Source: Nodosilinea sp. PGN35
Lineage (GTDB): Bacteria; Cyanobacteriota; Cyanobacteriia; Phormidesmidales; Phormidesmidaceae
Assembly (NCBI RefSeq): GCF_029109325.1
Contig: NZ_JAQKQJ010000018.1
Span: forward strand, 1 to 64,000
DNA: 64,000 bases
Direction: 5' to 3'
Positions 32,741 through 41,056 of this stretch are shown here, piece by piece. The notes below the pieces were generated by a model. The model did no database searches. It was not told where the DNA came from and saw only the letters and a program-made list of their open reading frames with translations. How positions within the stretch are numbered: position 1 is the first letter of the stretch; each line of letters opens with the position of its first letter. The position numbers and the translations under genes are program-made.

Positions 32741-34516
32741 ATGCGGTTATCGAAAGTGGGGCGGTTGCCGTCTCCAGCAGTCTGGATGGCGGTGTGGTTT
32801 GTGCTGGCCCTGACCCTGCGCCTGGCATTTCTGGTGAGCAAACCCCTCTGGATGGACGAGGCCGCCACAACCCTATTCACCCTGGGCAACAGCAGCTACT
32901 CGGTGCCCCTCAATCAGGTGATGTCGTTAGATCAGCTGCTAACGCCGCTCCAGCCGCGCTCCGAGGCGACTGTGGGCTCCGCCATTCGCTACCTGATGCA
33001 GGAAGACAACCACCCGCCTGCCTACTTTGCGATCGCCCACCTCTGGATGGATCTATTCCCTGCGGAGCAAGGGGTGGCCTCTCCCTGGGCGGCGCGGGCG
33101 CTGCCGGCTCTGTTTGGGGCTTTGAGCATCCCGGCGGTCTATCTGGCCGGGTGGCTGGGGTTTCGCTCAGCGCTGGCCGGGAACATCAGCGCCGCCCTGA
33201 TGGCCGTGTCGCCCTTTGGCATCGCCATGGCCCAGGAGGCCCGCCACTACGGTATGGCCACCCTGATGGTGGCCCTGGGGCTAGCCTGTTTTGCCTGGGG
33301 GGCGTGGAGCCTGTATGAGCCCCCTGCCGGGGAGCCTGCCCCTGCCCCCATTTCTCTGGCCTTTGGGCTGCTGTGGGTGGGGTGCAGCGCCCTTGCCTTT
33401 GCCACCCACTACTTTACGGCGCTGGCGCTGCTGGCCCAGGCCGTGGTGCTGGCGGTTTTAGCCTGGCAGCAGGGCCGCAGGCGGCCTCAGCGCCTCTGGA
33501 GCCGCCCCTGGCGACGGCTCTACGCTGTCGCGCTGGGCACCCTGGCCGCCTGCCTGACCTGGCTGCCGGTGCTGCTCAACTTCTACGGCAGCAGTCAGTC
33601 GTCCAATTTGGCCATTGACCTCAGCCAGCCCCGGCTGTGGCTGGATCCCATCGCCCAGATGGTCGCCGGGCTGATCTTTATGGTGCTCACCCCCGTCACC
33701 CATACCCAGGGCACAGTGGGCCTGGTGGCTGTGGTGCTGTCGGTGCTGCTGCTGCTGCCCGTAGTGGGGTGGCTGACGGCGCGGCTGCTGCGCGCGAGCT
33801 ACTGGATCGGCCCGTCAGACTCGGGACAATTTGGGCTCTTTTTACTCGGCGGGTTTGTGCTGGCGGCGGTCGCCCTGTTTTTTGCGATCGCCTACGGCCT
33901 GGCCATGGATATTACCCGCGGCCATCGCTATAACGTTGTCTTTCACCCCGGCGTTATGGTGCTGCTGGGGGGGCTGCTGGCGGCCCACTGGCCCGACACC
34001 GAGGGCAAAACCACCCCTATCCCCTTCACCCGGCGGCACCTGTCGGGGCGGCGCAGCGTTCAGCTCGTCTGGACGGCGGGTCTGGTCAGCGCTCTATTTG
34101 TGGTGAGCAACCTGGCCTTTGCAAAATTCTATGAGCCAGCGGCCTTTGTGCGCACCGTGCAGACCGAGTCTACCCACCCGGTGCTGCTGGGTTTTCCGGT
34201 CACCATCGAAGAAAAGCCCACGGTGATTGGCCATGAATTCCTCAGTATTGCCTGGGAAATTCACCGCCATTTCAACCCCAGTAACCCCGAGAGCGGCTGG
34301 TCAAATCCCCCTCAGTTTTTTATCTGGACGCTACCCGGCCCGACCCCCAGCGCCCCCGCTGAGCAATTAGCTGATCTGCTCTCATCTATGCCCCGGCCCT
34401 TCGATCTGTGGTTTTTGCACACCAGCGCCGACCTGGAAGAATACGGCTGTACCCAGCTGGGCCAGGCCAACAGCGGCAGCCACAGCTACAGTCACTACCA
34501 ATGCACCCCACCCTGA
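32741..34516 (+). CDS. GT39/ArnT-like membrane glycosyltransferase
   Basis: The 591-residue protein has about eleven to twelve membrane helices and the GT-C hallmark acidic pair in the first periplasmic loop (SKPLWMDEAATTLFTLGNSS). The DNHPPAYFAIAHLW segment (about 95-110) is a second family motif. GT-C enzymes transfer sugars from polyprenyl-phosphate donors outside the membrane. The acceptor is unknown; a role in extracellular glycans or glycoproteins is likely. The ATG at 32741 is preferred over a TTG at 32705. A hydrophilic C-terminal domain (about 470-591) is present. Confidence 0.82.
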   Translation: MRLSKVGRLPSPAVWMAVWFVLALTLRLAFLVSKPLWMDEAATTLFTLGNSSYSVPLNQVMSLDQLLTPLQPRSEATVGSAIRYLMQEDNHPPAYFAIAHLWMDLFPAEQGVASPWAARALPALFGALSIPAVYLAGWLGFRSALAGNISAALMAVSPFGIAMAQEARHYGMATLMVALGLACFAWGAWSLYEPPAGEPAPAPISLAFGLLWVGCSALAFATHYFTALALLAQAVVLAVLAWQQGRRRPQRLWSRPWRRLYAVALGTLAACLTWLPVLLNFYGSSQSSNLAIDLSQPRLWLDPIAQMVAGLIFMVLTPVTHTQGTVGLVAVVLSVLLLLPVVGWLTARLLRASYWIGPSDSGQFGLFLLGGFVLAAVALFFAIAYGLAMDITRGHRYNVVFHPGVMVLLGGLLAAHWPDTEGKTTPIPFTRRHLSGRRSVQLVWTAGLVSALFVVSNLAFAKFYEPAAFVRTVQTESTHPVLLGFPVTIEEKPTVIGHEFLSIAWEIHRHFNPSNPESGWSNPPQFFIWTLPGPTPSAPAEQLADLLSSMPRPFDLWFLHTSADLEEYGCTQLGQANSGSHSYSHYQCTPP

Positions 34517-34821
34517 GGTCACCGTACCCGTTGCTTTTTGGCGGTCTTGGGGAACCGAATATCTCGGGGGAAGTCCTTGGCTGTAGGGCCGCTGTCCCAG
34601 ACCAGCGCGCCAGGGCAGCCCTATGTTCTCCAGGCGTCTGAGCAAATTCTGCCTGAGCAACGTTACCCTGGACTGAAGATCTCCTCCTTTAGACGTATGT
34701 TACGAATGTGTCCGAAGAGATGTATTTGTTAACGTTTAGACTTAAATAGGAAAATGTTTTGCTCTATGGGTTGAGTCCGTTGGGTCTAGTACGTAAACGT
34801 TGGGCGTTGGGTTAAACCACC
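34517..34821. other. Intergenic region upstream of SpoIID-like gene
   Basis: The 305 bp show an AT-rich stretch (34700-34765, including TAAATAGG) that could be a promoter; no gene, repeat or terminator is convincing. Confidence 0.45.
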
Positions 34822-36063
34822 ATGAGAGAACGCTGGAAAGCTCGGCTGCCAAAGCTCAGGCCAGTACAACTCAAATCTGTCAGGCTGACGCCGCCCAATA
34901 CCAGGCCGCTGTGGTGGTCAAAGCTGGGCTCTAAAGAAATGTTCTCCTGGGCACAGGGAGACCAAAGCACCCGGCTCAAGGTCTTTGGCGGTCTCGCTTT
35001 TGCCGGTCTGCTGCTAGTGCAGGTAGCGTCTCCCCTGGGGGGGCGCAGCAGCGCCAGGCCCGGCGATCTAGAGCCCGCCCTGTGGCAGACCACAGGTATG
35101 GTGCGGCAGTCTATCGTCGATCTCTATCGGGCGCGGCGCTTGCTGGTGCAGGCCACACCCCCGCCCGAGGCGGAGGCCGCCCCCGCTCCGGCAGCGGCTC
35201 CGGCCCCAGCAACTCGGGCGACGGCTCCGGCTCCTGCCCCGGCGGCTAACGCAGGGGCAGGGCGATCGCTCCCTCAGCCCTCGGCCCCTCCTGTGCCCAG
35301 TGGGGCTGCCAGCGTGGCCTTTGACCCAGGCAAAACCATCGATACCAACCTGGAGATGCGGGTGGCGATCGCCAAAAATGCCTCCAGTCTTGAGGTGGCT
35401 ACCTCCGTAGACGGCTACCTGATGGATTTAGGCGGCCAGAACTACTGCAACCTGCCCGCCCAGAGCAGCCTGGTGCTCAAACCCCAGGGGTCTGGTATGG
35501 CCGTTGGCAACTGCACCCTCAGCAGCACCGCCTGGCTAGAGCCGGGCGAAGGCGGCTACGTTTTTGTCGGCGATAGCTGGTACAAGGGTCGCGTGCTGAT
35601 GATCACCGACGGCTCAGGCCTGATGGCCGTGAACTTTGTGCTGATGCACGACTACCTCAGCAGCGTGGTCGGCAGCGAGATGTACGTCAACTGGCCCTTA
35701 GAGGCGCTCAAGGCCCAGGCGGTAGCGGCCCGCTCCTACGCCCTGGTGCACCATGTCCGCCACGCCAAGCGCGCCTACGACCTCGACAACACCCAGCGCT
35801 ACCAGGCCTACCTGGGTATTGCCAAAGAGACCAACACCACCCAGGCGGCGGTCACCGCCACCACGGGGGAGTTTATCAGCCACAACGGCGGCATTGTCGA
35901 ATCGCTCTATGCGGCGTCCGATGCGATCGTACAGGCGGCCCACGGCGGCAACGGCATGAGCCAAACTGGCGCAATGGAACTGGCCTCTAAGGGCTACAGC
36001 TACACCCAAATTTTAGGCAACTACTACCCCGGTACCAGCCTCTCCCGCCTCGTGGTGGAGTAG
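34822..36063 (+). CDS. SpoIID/LytB-domain protein
   Basis: SpoIID is a lytic transglycosylase that cuts peptidoglycan strands; cyanobacterial homologues are associated with septal or cell-wall remodelling. This 413-residue protein has one N-terminal hydrophobic span (about 55-72), an Ala/Pro-rich linker (about 110-160), and the SpoIID domain from about 245: YLSSVVGSEMYVNWPLEALKAQAVAARSYAL, with the catalytic Glu in SEMY. The C-terminus GGNGMSQTGAMELASKGYSYTQILGNYYPGT is characteristic (GHGVGMSQ-type). It is membrane-anchored by inference. Confidence 0.9.
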   Translation: MRERWKARLPKLRPVQLKSVRLTPPNTRPLWWSKLGSKEMFSWAQGDQSTRLKVFGGLAFAGLLLVQVASPLGGRSSARPGDLEPALWQTTGMVRQSIVDLYRARRLLVQATPPPEAEAAPAPAAAPAPATRATAPAPAPAANAGAGRSLPQPSAPPVPSGAASVAFDPGKTIDTNLEMRVAIAKNASSLEVATSVDGYLMDLGGQNYCNLPAQSSLVLKPQGSGMAVGNCTLSSTAWLEPGEGGYVFVGDSWYKGRVLMITDGSGLMAVNFVLMHDYLSSVVGSEMYVNWPLEALKAQAVAARSYALVHHVRHAKRAYDLDNTQRYQAYLGIAKETNTTQAAVTATTGEFISHNGGIVESLYAASDAIVQAAHGGNGMSQTGAMELASKGYSYTQILGNYYPGTSLSRLVVE

Positions 36064-36352
36064 GGCGTGGAGCATGGCGGGCTAGCGCCCCTGTTGATCG
36101 CCCTAGGTTGCGTCTAGAGAGCAATGCGAATTGCTTGGTGGAGGCAGGTCGGGCATTGACCGTGTAGGTGAGGTGCCTGCCCTACGGGCTTTTCACGGCA
36201 GAGCTGGACAAAACCCCGGTGGCCTGTAGAGCCAATTGGCAGAGGCACGCCCTGCTTTGGCGGCGGTCTTGTCAGAGCTTATATCAAATCCGTTTGAACA
36301 TTCACAGGCCGGGATAGAGATGCTTTTCTAGTTCTCAGGCCCGCCGCCTGGA

Positions 36353-36376
36353 CAACGTTTAAACGTTCAAACGTTG
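36353..36376. repeat. CAACGTTT...AAACGTTG palindrome
   Basis: CAACGTTT, AAACGTTC, AAACGTTG form a near-perfect 24-bp palindrome related to the GTTCAAACGTTTGAAC family, but without the TGTCCTAACCAG tail. Confidence 0.6.
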
Positions 36377-36455
36377 ATTGTTCCCGGGACTGAGCATCGA
36401 TTACGCGCCTTTAACCGGACTTGATATTAAGATTGCTCAAAATCAATTTTGGAGC

Positions 36456-36490
36456 AAACGCTCGCCCCAGCGGGGCGAGCGTTTTGTTTA
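36456..36490 (+). terminator. Rho-independent terminator-like hairpin
   Basis: AACGCTCGCCCC and GGGGCGAGCGTT pair perfectly over a 3-base loop and run into TTTTGTTTA. Pairing extends with flanking A and T. It is too far from the SpoIID stop to be its natural terminator. Confidence 0.65.
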
Positions 36491-36568
36491 CATAACGTAC
36501 TACATATGTCACATATTCTCCCTGACCTCCACTAGTTAACAAGGGAAAGCAAAGGAGGCAAATTGGCC

Positions 36569-36793
36569 ATGACTACCTTGAACACAACGCTGAGAACTGT
36601 TCTAGAAAGCAAGCTTTACCCCGGCGTTGGGGTAATTCATTCTGTGGTGCAGCCGGGTTTAGAGTGGACTGTGCGGGTCAACGGCGTATACTGGACAGCC
36701 CGCGCCGCCCTGGCTGTCTACAGCTTTCAGGCGGGCGATGCCATTCGCCCCATCGATCGCCAGGGCAACACCCTGCTGATTGAACCGGCCTAA
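36569..36793 (+). CDS. NfeD-like OB-fold small protein
   Basis: The 74-residue protein reads as a lone NfeD C-terminal OB-fold: GVGVIHSVVQPGLEWTVRVNGVYWTARAAL, then GDAIRPIDRQGNTLLIEP. Such domains normally sit on membrane proteins next to stomatin-like proteins; stand-alone copies are common in cyanobacteria and have no known function. A strong AAGGAGG lies at 36552-36558; the ATG at 36569 is 10 bases away, and a TTG at 36563 is an alternative that adds two residues. Confidence 0.82.
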   Translation: MTTLNTTLRTVLESKLYPGVGVIHSVVQPGLEWTVRVNGVYWTARAALAVYSFQAGDAIRPIDRQGNTLLIEPA

Positions 36794-36890
36794 CCGCAGC
36801 TAAGGGGGCACCGGGTATGCCCGCCCGGGCAGTGTCAACCCACAGTTGCCTGCCCCAGAGCCTAAGACAGGCGTTTTTTGTAGAGGTCGC

Positions 36891-37637
36891 TCAGTTCAAT
36901 ACCGTAGCGGTCAACTGCTGCTGGATTTGCCCGGTCAGCTCTGCTGCCAGGGGTTGGAAGTCGTCTATTGCCCCCAGCGGCGGGGTTGGCAGCAGTAGAC
37001 AGACTGCGACCCAGGGGGTGAGCTGGCGCTGGGTGAGCTGCGACCACTGGTTGGCCCAAAACCAGTCGCCGGGAGAAGTCTGCCCGCCGTGGGGCATGGC
37101 GTACCACTGCACGACGGCAAAGCTCTGGCGATGGCCTGGGGTCGGCCTGCGACCATCGCCCCAGGCCCGAAAAAACCTTGCTGTTACAGGCTCAGTACCG
37201 GGGGATGTTACCTTCAGTCGTCGCCGCGACTCAATGCGCCAGTTTTGAGCCCCGGCCAGATCGATCCACTCCAGCTGAGGCTGGTTGCTGTGCCAGGGCT
37301 GGGGATGCAGCAGCAGCGCAAACTGCTGTACCGGGGCCGCCTGGGTCTCAGGGGCATCTGCTCGGTATTCAACCAGTGTCCAGGTTTGACGGTTGATAAG
37401 GACGGGTTCAACGGTGGTCTGCCGCCAACCGGGCAGGGCCAGCCCCTCTGTTTGCAGGGCGCGGAGCTGCTCGATCTGGGCCACCTGGGGGGAGTTGACC
37501 CAGGGCCACTGGCCGTTCAAGTAGGCGGGTAAGATAGCGATTCCCGCCAGGGCGGCAAGCACGGCCACCAGAGCCAGGTTGACCCAGCGGTTGGGCAGAC
37601 TTGAGGCATTGGGCTGAGAGGTCATAGGGGCTGGCAT
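36891..37637 (-). CDS. Cyanoexosortase A system-associated protein
   Basis: The 248-residue protein has one N-terminal hydrophobic span (WVNLALVAVLAALAGIAILPAYLNG) and an extracytoplasmic domain with the LPGWRQT ... EYRAD pattern of EpsI-like proteins that accompany exosortases. It overlaps no gene, lying 17 bp after the cyanoexosortase stop on the same strand, so the two form an operon. EpsI-like partners are thought to assist sorting or polysaccharide export; the mechanism is unknown. The start at 37637 is chosen because upstream codons run through the exosortase C-terminus. Confidence 0.8.
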   Translation of the reverse strand: MPAPMTSQPNASSLPNRWVNLALVAVLAALAGIAILPAYLNGQWPWVNSPQVAQIEQLRALQTEGLALPGWRQTTVEPVLINRQTWTLVEYRADAPETQAAPVQQFALLLHPQPWHSNQPQLEWIDLAGAQNWRIESRRRLKVTSPGTEPVTARFFRAWGDGRRPTPGHRQSFAVVQWYAMPHGGQTSPGDWFWANQWSQLTQRQLTPWVAVCLLLPTPPLGAIDDFQPLAAELTGQIQQQLTATVLN

Positions 37638-37654
37638 GGGCAACAACAACGGGC

Positions 37655-38533
37655 CTACACGGACGACGACGGTGACTGTACCGCCAGATTTAGGCTGGCG
37701 GGCACCCGCTCTTGAATCAGCCGCAGCAGCAGGATGATAGTGAGTAGCATCAGGGCCGAGTAGAGGTCGCCGCCCCAGCTTTCGTGCAGCCATTCAAAGG
37801 CACCATCGCGCCCTGTGCCGTGGAAATAGCTGAGAAACGTGTTGCGAAAAATATTGCCCACTACGCTGATGGCCACCGTGCCCCCAAAGAAGAGGACTGT
37901 CCGCAGCCGCGAGGCGTGGGCCCCAGTCCAGTAGGCTAGCATAAGGGCGACGTAGAGGCTGGTAAAGAGCATTTTGAGCCCGGCGCAGTGGGGGGCAACC
38001 TCCACCGTTTGGTCATTCACAAATAGGTAAATGCTCTCCACTGTGACCGAAATGCCCAGCTGCACCAGCAAAAAACCTGCCACCGAGGCGATCAGCTGCT
38101 GCAAGGGCAGAATGTAGGGCTCGATCAGGTAGGGCAGCTGGTTGGGCGTTGCCAGGGCAACCAGAATTAGCGAAATTGCCTGAAGCCGCAGCCCGGCCCG
38201 TCCCTTGAGACTGAGACAGAGCCCCACCAGCATCACCGGCAGCGATAGGTTCATCCAGTCGGGCAGGCGGGTGAGGTACATCAGGCTGGCCAGCCCCACT
38301 AGCGCTAACCCCACGGGCTGACATCGATGGGGCAGATGCTCCCAGGCCTGGCGCTTGCCCCAGGCGATGTAGGCCGCAAAGGGCAGCCCCAGCAGCCCGT
38401 GGCTGAAGTATTCATGCTGAATGCTGATGGTTTTATGCAGCCAGCCATCGACCCAGTGCACCAGCAGCGGCCCGTAGAGGATCGCCAGGAGAGCGGCGAT
38501 GGCCCAGGTGGTGTGGCGGCGGAGGAGGGGCAT
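37655..38533 (-). CDS. crtA: Cyanoexosortase A
   Basis: Exosortases are membrane cysteine transpeptidases that recognise C-terminal PEP-type sorting signals. This 292-residue protein has about eight helices and the complete triad: Cys in VAPHCAGLKML, Arg in VVGNIFRNTFLSYFHGTG and His in EWLHESWGGDLYS. No Shine-Dalgarno precedes the ATG, because the upstream DNA is a C-rich 14-bp tandem repeat on the coding strand. No substrate with a PEP-CTERM tail is encoded in this window. The symbol is used in cyanoexosortase nomenclature and is distinct from the carotenoid gene. Confidence 0.9.
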   Translation of the reverse strand: MPLLRRHTTWAIAALLAILYGPLLVHWVDGWLHKTISIQHEYFSHGLLGLPFAAYIAWGKRQAWEHLPHRCQPVGLALVGLASLMYLTRLPDWMNLSLPVMLVGLCLSLKGRAGLRLQAISLILVALATPNQLPYLIEPYILPLQQLIASVAGFLLVQLGISVTVESIYLFVNDQTVEVAPHCAGLKMLFTSLYVALMLAYWTGAHASRLRTVLFFGGTVAISVVGNIFRNTFLSYFHGTGRDGAFEWLHESWGGDLYSALMLLTIILLLRLIQERVPASLNLAVQSPSSSV

Positions 38534-38541
38534 GGGGGTAG

Positions 38542-38579
38542 GGAGTGGGGGTTGGGGAGTGGGGGTTGGGGAGTGGGGA
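38542..38579. repeat. 14-bp G-rich tandem repeat before the exosortase
   Basis: GGAGTGGGGGTTGG is repeated twice plus ten bases of a third unit. Runs of four to five G could form a quadruplex on this strand. It occupies positions -9 to -46 relative to the exosortase start. Confidence 0.8.
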
Positions 38580-38587
38580 GAGTTCTT

Positions 38588-38662
38588 AGTTTTGAGTTTT
38601 GAATTTTAAGTTTTGAATTCAAGCTAGAACTCAAAACTTAAAACTCAAAACTTAAAACTTTT
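38588..38662. repeat. GTTTTGA/ACTCAAA heptad hairpin, copy 1
   Basis: GTTTTGA-type heptads on the left and ACTCAAA/ACTTAAA heptads on the right are complementary and meet around CTAGAACTC, forming a long hairpin between the aminotransferase and exosortase genes. A second copy is at 40491-40563. Confidence 0.8.
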
Positions 38663-38664
38663 CC

Positions 38665-39843
38665 TCACCTGTTTACTACTTGCAGAGGTTGGGCAGAGGT
38701 GGCGGCAGAAACTGCTTCCACCATAGCGTCTACGACGCAGTCAACCTGCTCGGGGGTCATGCCGGGATACATGGGCAGCGAGAGAATCTCCTGGCTGAGG
38801 GCTTCGGCTACCGGGAAGCTGCCGGGGCGGTAGCCGATGTCCTGAAAGGCGGGTTGCAGGTGGCAGGGGATGGGGTAGTGGATGCCGGTTTGTACTCCGG
38901 CGGCGGTGAGCTGGGCCTGGAGGATGGCGCGGCTGGTGGGGCCGGTGACGCGCACGACGTAGAGGTGGTAGACGTGGCCGGAGCCAGCGTCGTTGCGCAG
39001 GGTCAGCAGTCCGTGGTCGGCTAGGGGAGCGAGGCGGCGATCGTAGTGCTGGGCGATCGCATACCTCGCCTGATTCCACCCCGCCAGGTGGGGCAGTTTG
39101 AGGTTGAGTACGGCGGCTTGCAGGGTGTCGAGGCGGCTGTTGGTGCCCTGGGGATCGGTGTGGTAGTACTTGCGGGTGGCCCCGTAGTTGCGCAGCGATC
39201 GCGCCCGTTCGGCCACCCCCTCATCGGTGGTGACCACCATGCCGCCGTCGCCGAGGGCACCCAGGTTTTTGCTGGGGTAAAAGCTAAAGGCCGCCCCCAC
39301 ACCAATGGAGCCAGCGGTGTAGCCCTCGCACTGGGCCAGGTGGGCCTGGGCGGCATCTTCAAAAATCATCAGCCCGTGGCGGTTGGCCAGCTCCAGCAGG
39401 CCCAGGGGTGAGACCATCTGGCCGTAGAGGTGCACCGGCACAATGGCGCGGGTGCGGGGGGTGATGGCGCGCTCGGCGGCGGCCAGATCGAGCAGGGCGG
39501 TGGCGCGATCGCAGTCTACCAGCACGGGCGTTGCCCCCGTCCGCAGCACCCCGATCAGCGTGGCCACAAAGGTATTGGCGGGCAAAATCACCTCGTCGCC
39601 GGGGGCAATGCCGCAGGCTGTCAACCCCAGGGCGATGGCATCGGTGCCGCAGCCCACTCCCACCCCAAACCGGGTGCCGCAGGCCGCCGCAAAGTTGGCT
39701 TCAAAATCGGCTAACGCCTGCCCCAGCACAAAGTCTCCCTGGGTGATGACGGCATTAACTACTCCCTGAATGGCCTCCTGTAACGGCCCATGCTGCCAGG
39801 TCAAATTCACAAAGGGAATCATCGATGGAGAAGGGATGGTCAT
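38665..39843 (-). CDS. DegT/DnrJ/EryC1 sugar aminotransferase
   Basis: This PLP-dependent enzyme would aminate a keto-sugar nucleotide. It has 392 residues. Motifs are VGCGTDAIALGLTACG (phosphate binding), EDAAQAHLA (Asp contacting the pyridine ring), FSFYPSKNLGALGDGGMVVT (Schiff-base Lys) and RLDTLQAAVLNLKLPHL. The product is likely an amino sugar for surface polysaccharide. Its same-strand position just upstream of the exosortase genes fits the known link of exosortases to exopolysaccharide. The start is the ATG at 39843; MIPFVNL at 39822 is an alternative. Confidence 0.92.
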   Translation of the reverse strand: MTIPSPSMIPFVNLTWQHGPLQEAIQGVVNAVITQGDFVLGQALADFEANFAAACGTRFGVGVGCGTDAIALGLTACGIAPGDEVILPANTFVATLIGVLRTGATPVLVDCDRATALLDLAAAERAITPRTRAIVPVHLYGQMVSPLGLLELANRHGLMIFEDAAQAHLAQCEGYTAGSIGVGAAFSFYPSKNLGALGDGGMVVTTDEGVAERARSLRNYGATRKYYHTDPQGTNSRLDTLQAAVLNLKLPHLAGWNQARYAIAQHYDRRLAPLADHGLLTLRNDAGSGHVYHLYVVRVTGPTSRAILQAQLTAAGVQTGIHYPIPCHLQPAFQDIGYRPGSFPVAEALSQEILSLPMYPGMTPEQVDCVVDAMVEAVSAATSAQPLQVVNR

Positions 39844-40141
39844 ACTCACCTGCGTAGGTATGGTTAACAACGGGCGATCGCCGGTCATGTTCAGCGTGCC
39901 CGAATACCACGACGGCTTATCAACCCCAGGGCGTCGCTGTTCTCTAGCTCAGTGCCGAACGGTGCCGCTAAACGACGGCCAGGCAGTAAACTGGGGCGAA
40001 ACTAGCTTTGGACTCAACCGCCACCAGCCCACGCGGGGCCGCACCGAATCCAGCTCGGGAGCTGGACGTTTTCCCCAGGCAAAACGCCACTTCTGAACTT
40101 GGATCAGGTTTAGACCACCCTACTCAGCTACCGTTACCCCT

Positions 40142-40486
40142 ATGGATTTTGAAACCGCTCACGAATTTGTGGTGCGCCAAACCCTCGGCACCAGCGCCGA
40201 CCTGCCCGATACCTTCATCGCCTGCCTGCGCCAGGGCAAGCCCCCTGTGCCCGGCCAGGTCACTTCTCTGCTGCTGGCCCTCAAAGTCCTGTTCGAAGGG
40301 CTAAAAAACGAACCTACCCTCGATCGCACCCTCACCAAAGCGCTGTTCATTCTCTCCTACGAAAGCCGTCAGCTCTACGCCCAGGGGCAACGCTCTGGCA
40401 TAGTGTGGCCCCCCATGCTCGATGAGGATTTAGGACGCATTGGGAAGGCGGCGCAATCGATTGTGTTTGGAGAATGGCAAGGGTGA
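40142..40486 (+). CDS. Conserved cyanobacterial hypothetical protein
   Basis: The 114-residue soluble protein is mostly helical: MDFETAHEFVVRQTLG, GKPPVPGQVTSLLLALKVLFEGL, LTKALFILSYESRQLYAQG and WPPMLDEDLGRIGKAAQSI. I recognise this as a type of protein common in cyanobacteria, sometimes auto-annotated as dethiobiotin synthetase, a name its short length and absence of a P-loop do not support. It lies upstream of groES on the same strand, 219 bp away. Function unknown. Confidence 0.75.
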   Translation: MDFETAHEFVVRQTLGTSADLPDTFIACLRQGKPPVPGQVTSLLLALKVLFEGLKNEPTLDRTLTKALFILSYESRQLYAQGQRSGIVWPPMLDEDLGRIGKAAQSIVFGEWQG

Positions 40487-40490
40487 GAGA

Positions 40491-40563
40491 AGTTTTGAGT
40501 TTTAAGTTTTGAGTTTTTAATTAGGGCTGGCGTCTAGAACTCAAAACTAAGAACTCAAAACTC
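40491..40563. repeat. GTTTTGA/ACTCAAA heptad hairpin, copy 2
   Basis: The layout is as in copy 1, with GTTTTGA heptads, a short centre (AATTAGGGCTGG), and AACTCAAAACT heptads. Together the copies share the CTAGAACTCAAAACT junction. It starts 4 bp after the hypothetical gene's stop and could act as its terminator. Confidence 0.8.
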
Positions 40564-40627
40564 CCCCAAAAGGTTCGGCAAACCACACCTCCCAGAGAAT
40601 TGCCGAGGGAACTTTCTGGCGGCTAAA

Positions 40628-40654
40628 TTAGCACTCAGGGCGCGAGAGTGCTAA
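40628..40654. promoter_or_regulatory. CIRCE operator
   Basis: TTAGCACTC, nine bases, GAGTGCTAA is an exact match to the CIRCE inverted repeat, the binding site of the HrcA repressor. It is 50 bp upstream of groES and predicts heat-shock control of groESL. Confidence 0.97.
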
Positions 40655-40704
40655 CGCGTTCTGTCTATTCAAACCTTTACTACGTCAACCTTTGGAGGTA
40701 CGTT

Positions 40705-41016
40705 ATGGCCGCAGTCACCCTGAGTGTGTCTACTGTGAAGCCTCTGGGCGATCGCATTTTGGTCAAGGTCAGCGAAGCTGAAGAAAAAACCGCTGGCGGC
40801 ATCTTGCTGCCCGACACCGCTAAGGAAAAGCCCCAGGTGGGCGAAGTGGTGCAGGTCGGCCCCGGCAAGCGCGACGACAACGGCTCGTTCCAGGCCGTGG
40901 AAGTCAAGGTCGGCGACAAGGTGCTCTACTCCAAGTACGCCGGTACCGACATCAAGCTCGGCACCGATGACTACGTGCTGCTGCGCGAGTCCGACATTCT
41001 GGCTGCTCTCGCTTAA
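40705..41016 (+). CDS. groES: Co-chaperonin GroES
   Basis: GroES is the 10-kDa heptameric lid of the GroEL folding chamber. The 103-residue length is standard. The domain is complete: VKPLGDRILVKVSEAEEKTAGGILLPDTAKEKP (mobile loop) and ...VLYSKYAGTDIKLGTDDYVLLRESDILAAL. A strong GGAGG precedes the ATG at 40705; upstream codons from 40648 cross the operator region and are rejected. Regulation by HrcA is predicted by the perfect CIRCE site upstream. Confidence 0.97.
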   Translation: MAAVTLSVSTVKPLGDRILVKVSEAEEKTAGGILLPDTAKEKPQVGEVVQVGPGKRDDNGSFQAVEVKVGDKVLYSKYAGTDIKLGTDDYVLLRESDILAALA

Positions 41017-41020
41017 GCCG

Positions 41021-41052
41021 ATTTTGGATTTTGGATTTGCGATTTTGGATTG
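41021..41052. repeat. ATTTTGG heptanucleotide repeat
   Basis: ATTTTGG, ATTTTGG, ATTTGCG, ATTTTGG follow the groES stop. These are the complement of the CCAAAAT heptads at 29604. Confidence 0.8.
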
Positions 41053-41056
41053 GTTC

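Larger units (their letters stand above)
36064..36568. other. Long spacer with palindrome and terminator-like hairpin
   Basis: The 505 bp include a GTAGG...CCTAC-type repeat (36160-36185), the CAACGTTT...AAACGTTG palindrome and the terminator-like hairpin at 36456-36484. The terminator lies about 400 bp from the last gene, so it may end a non-coding transcript. Confidence 0.55.
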
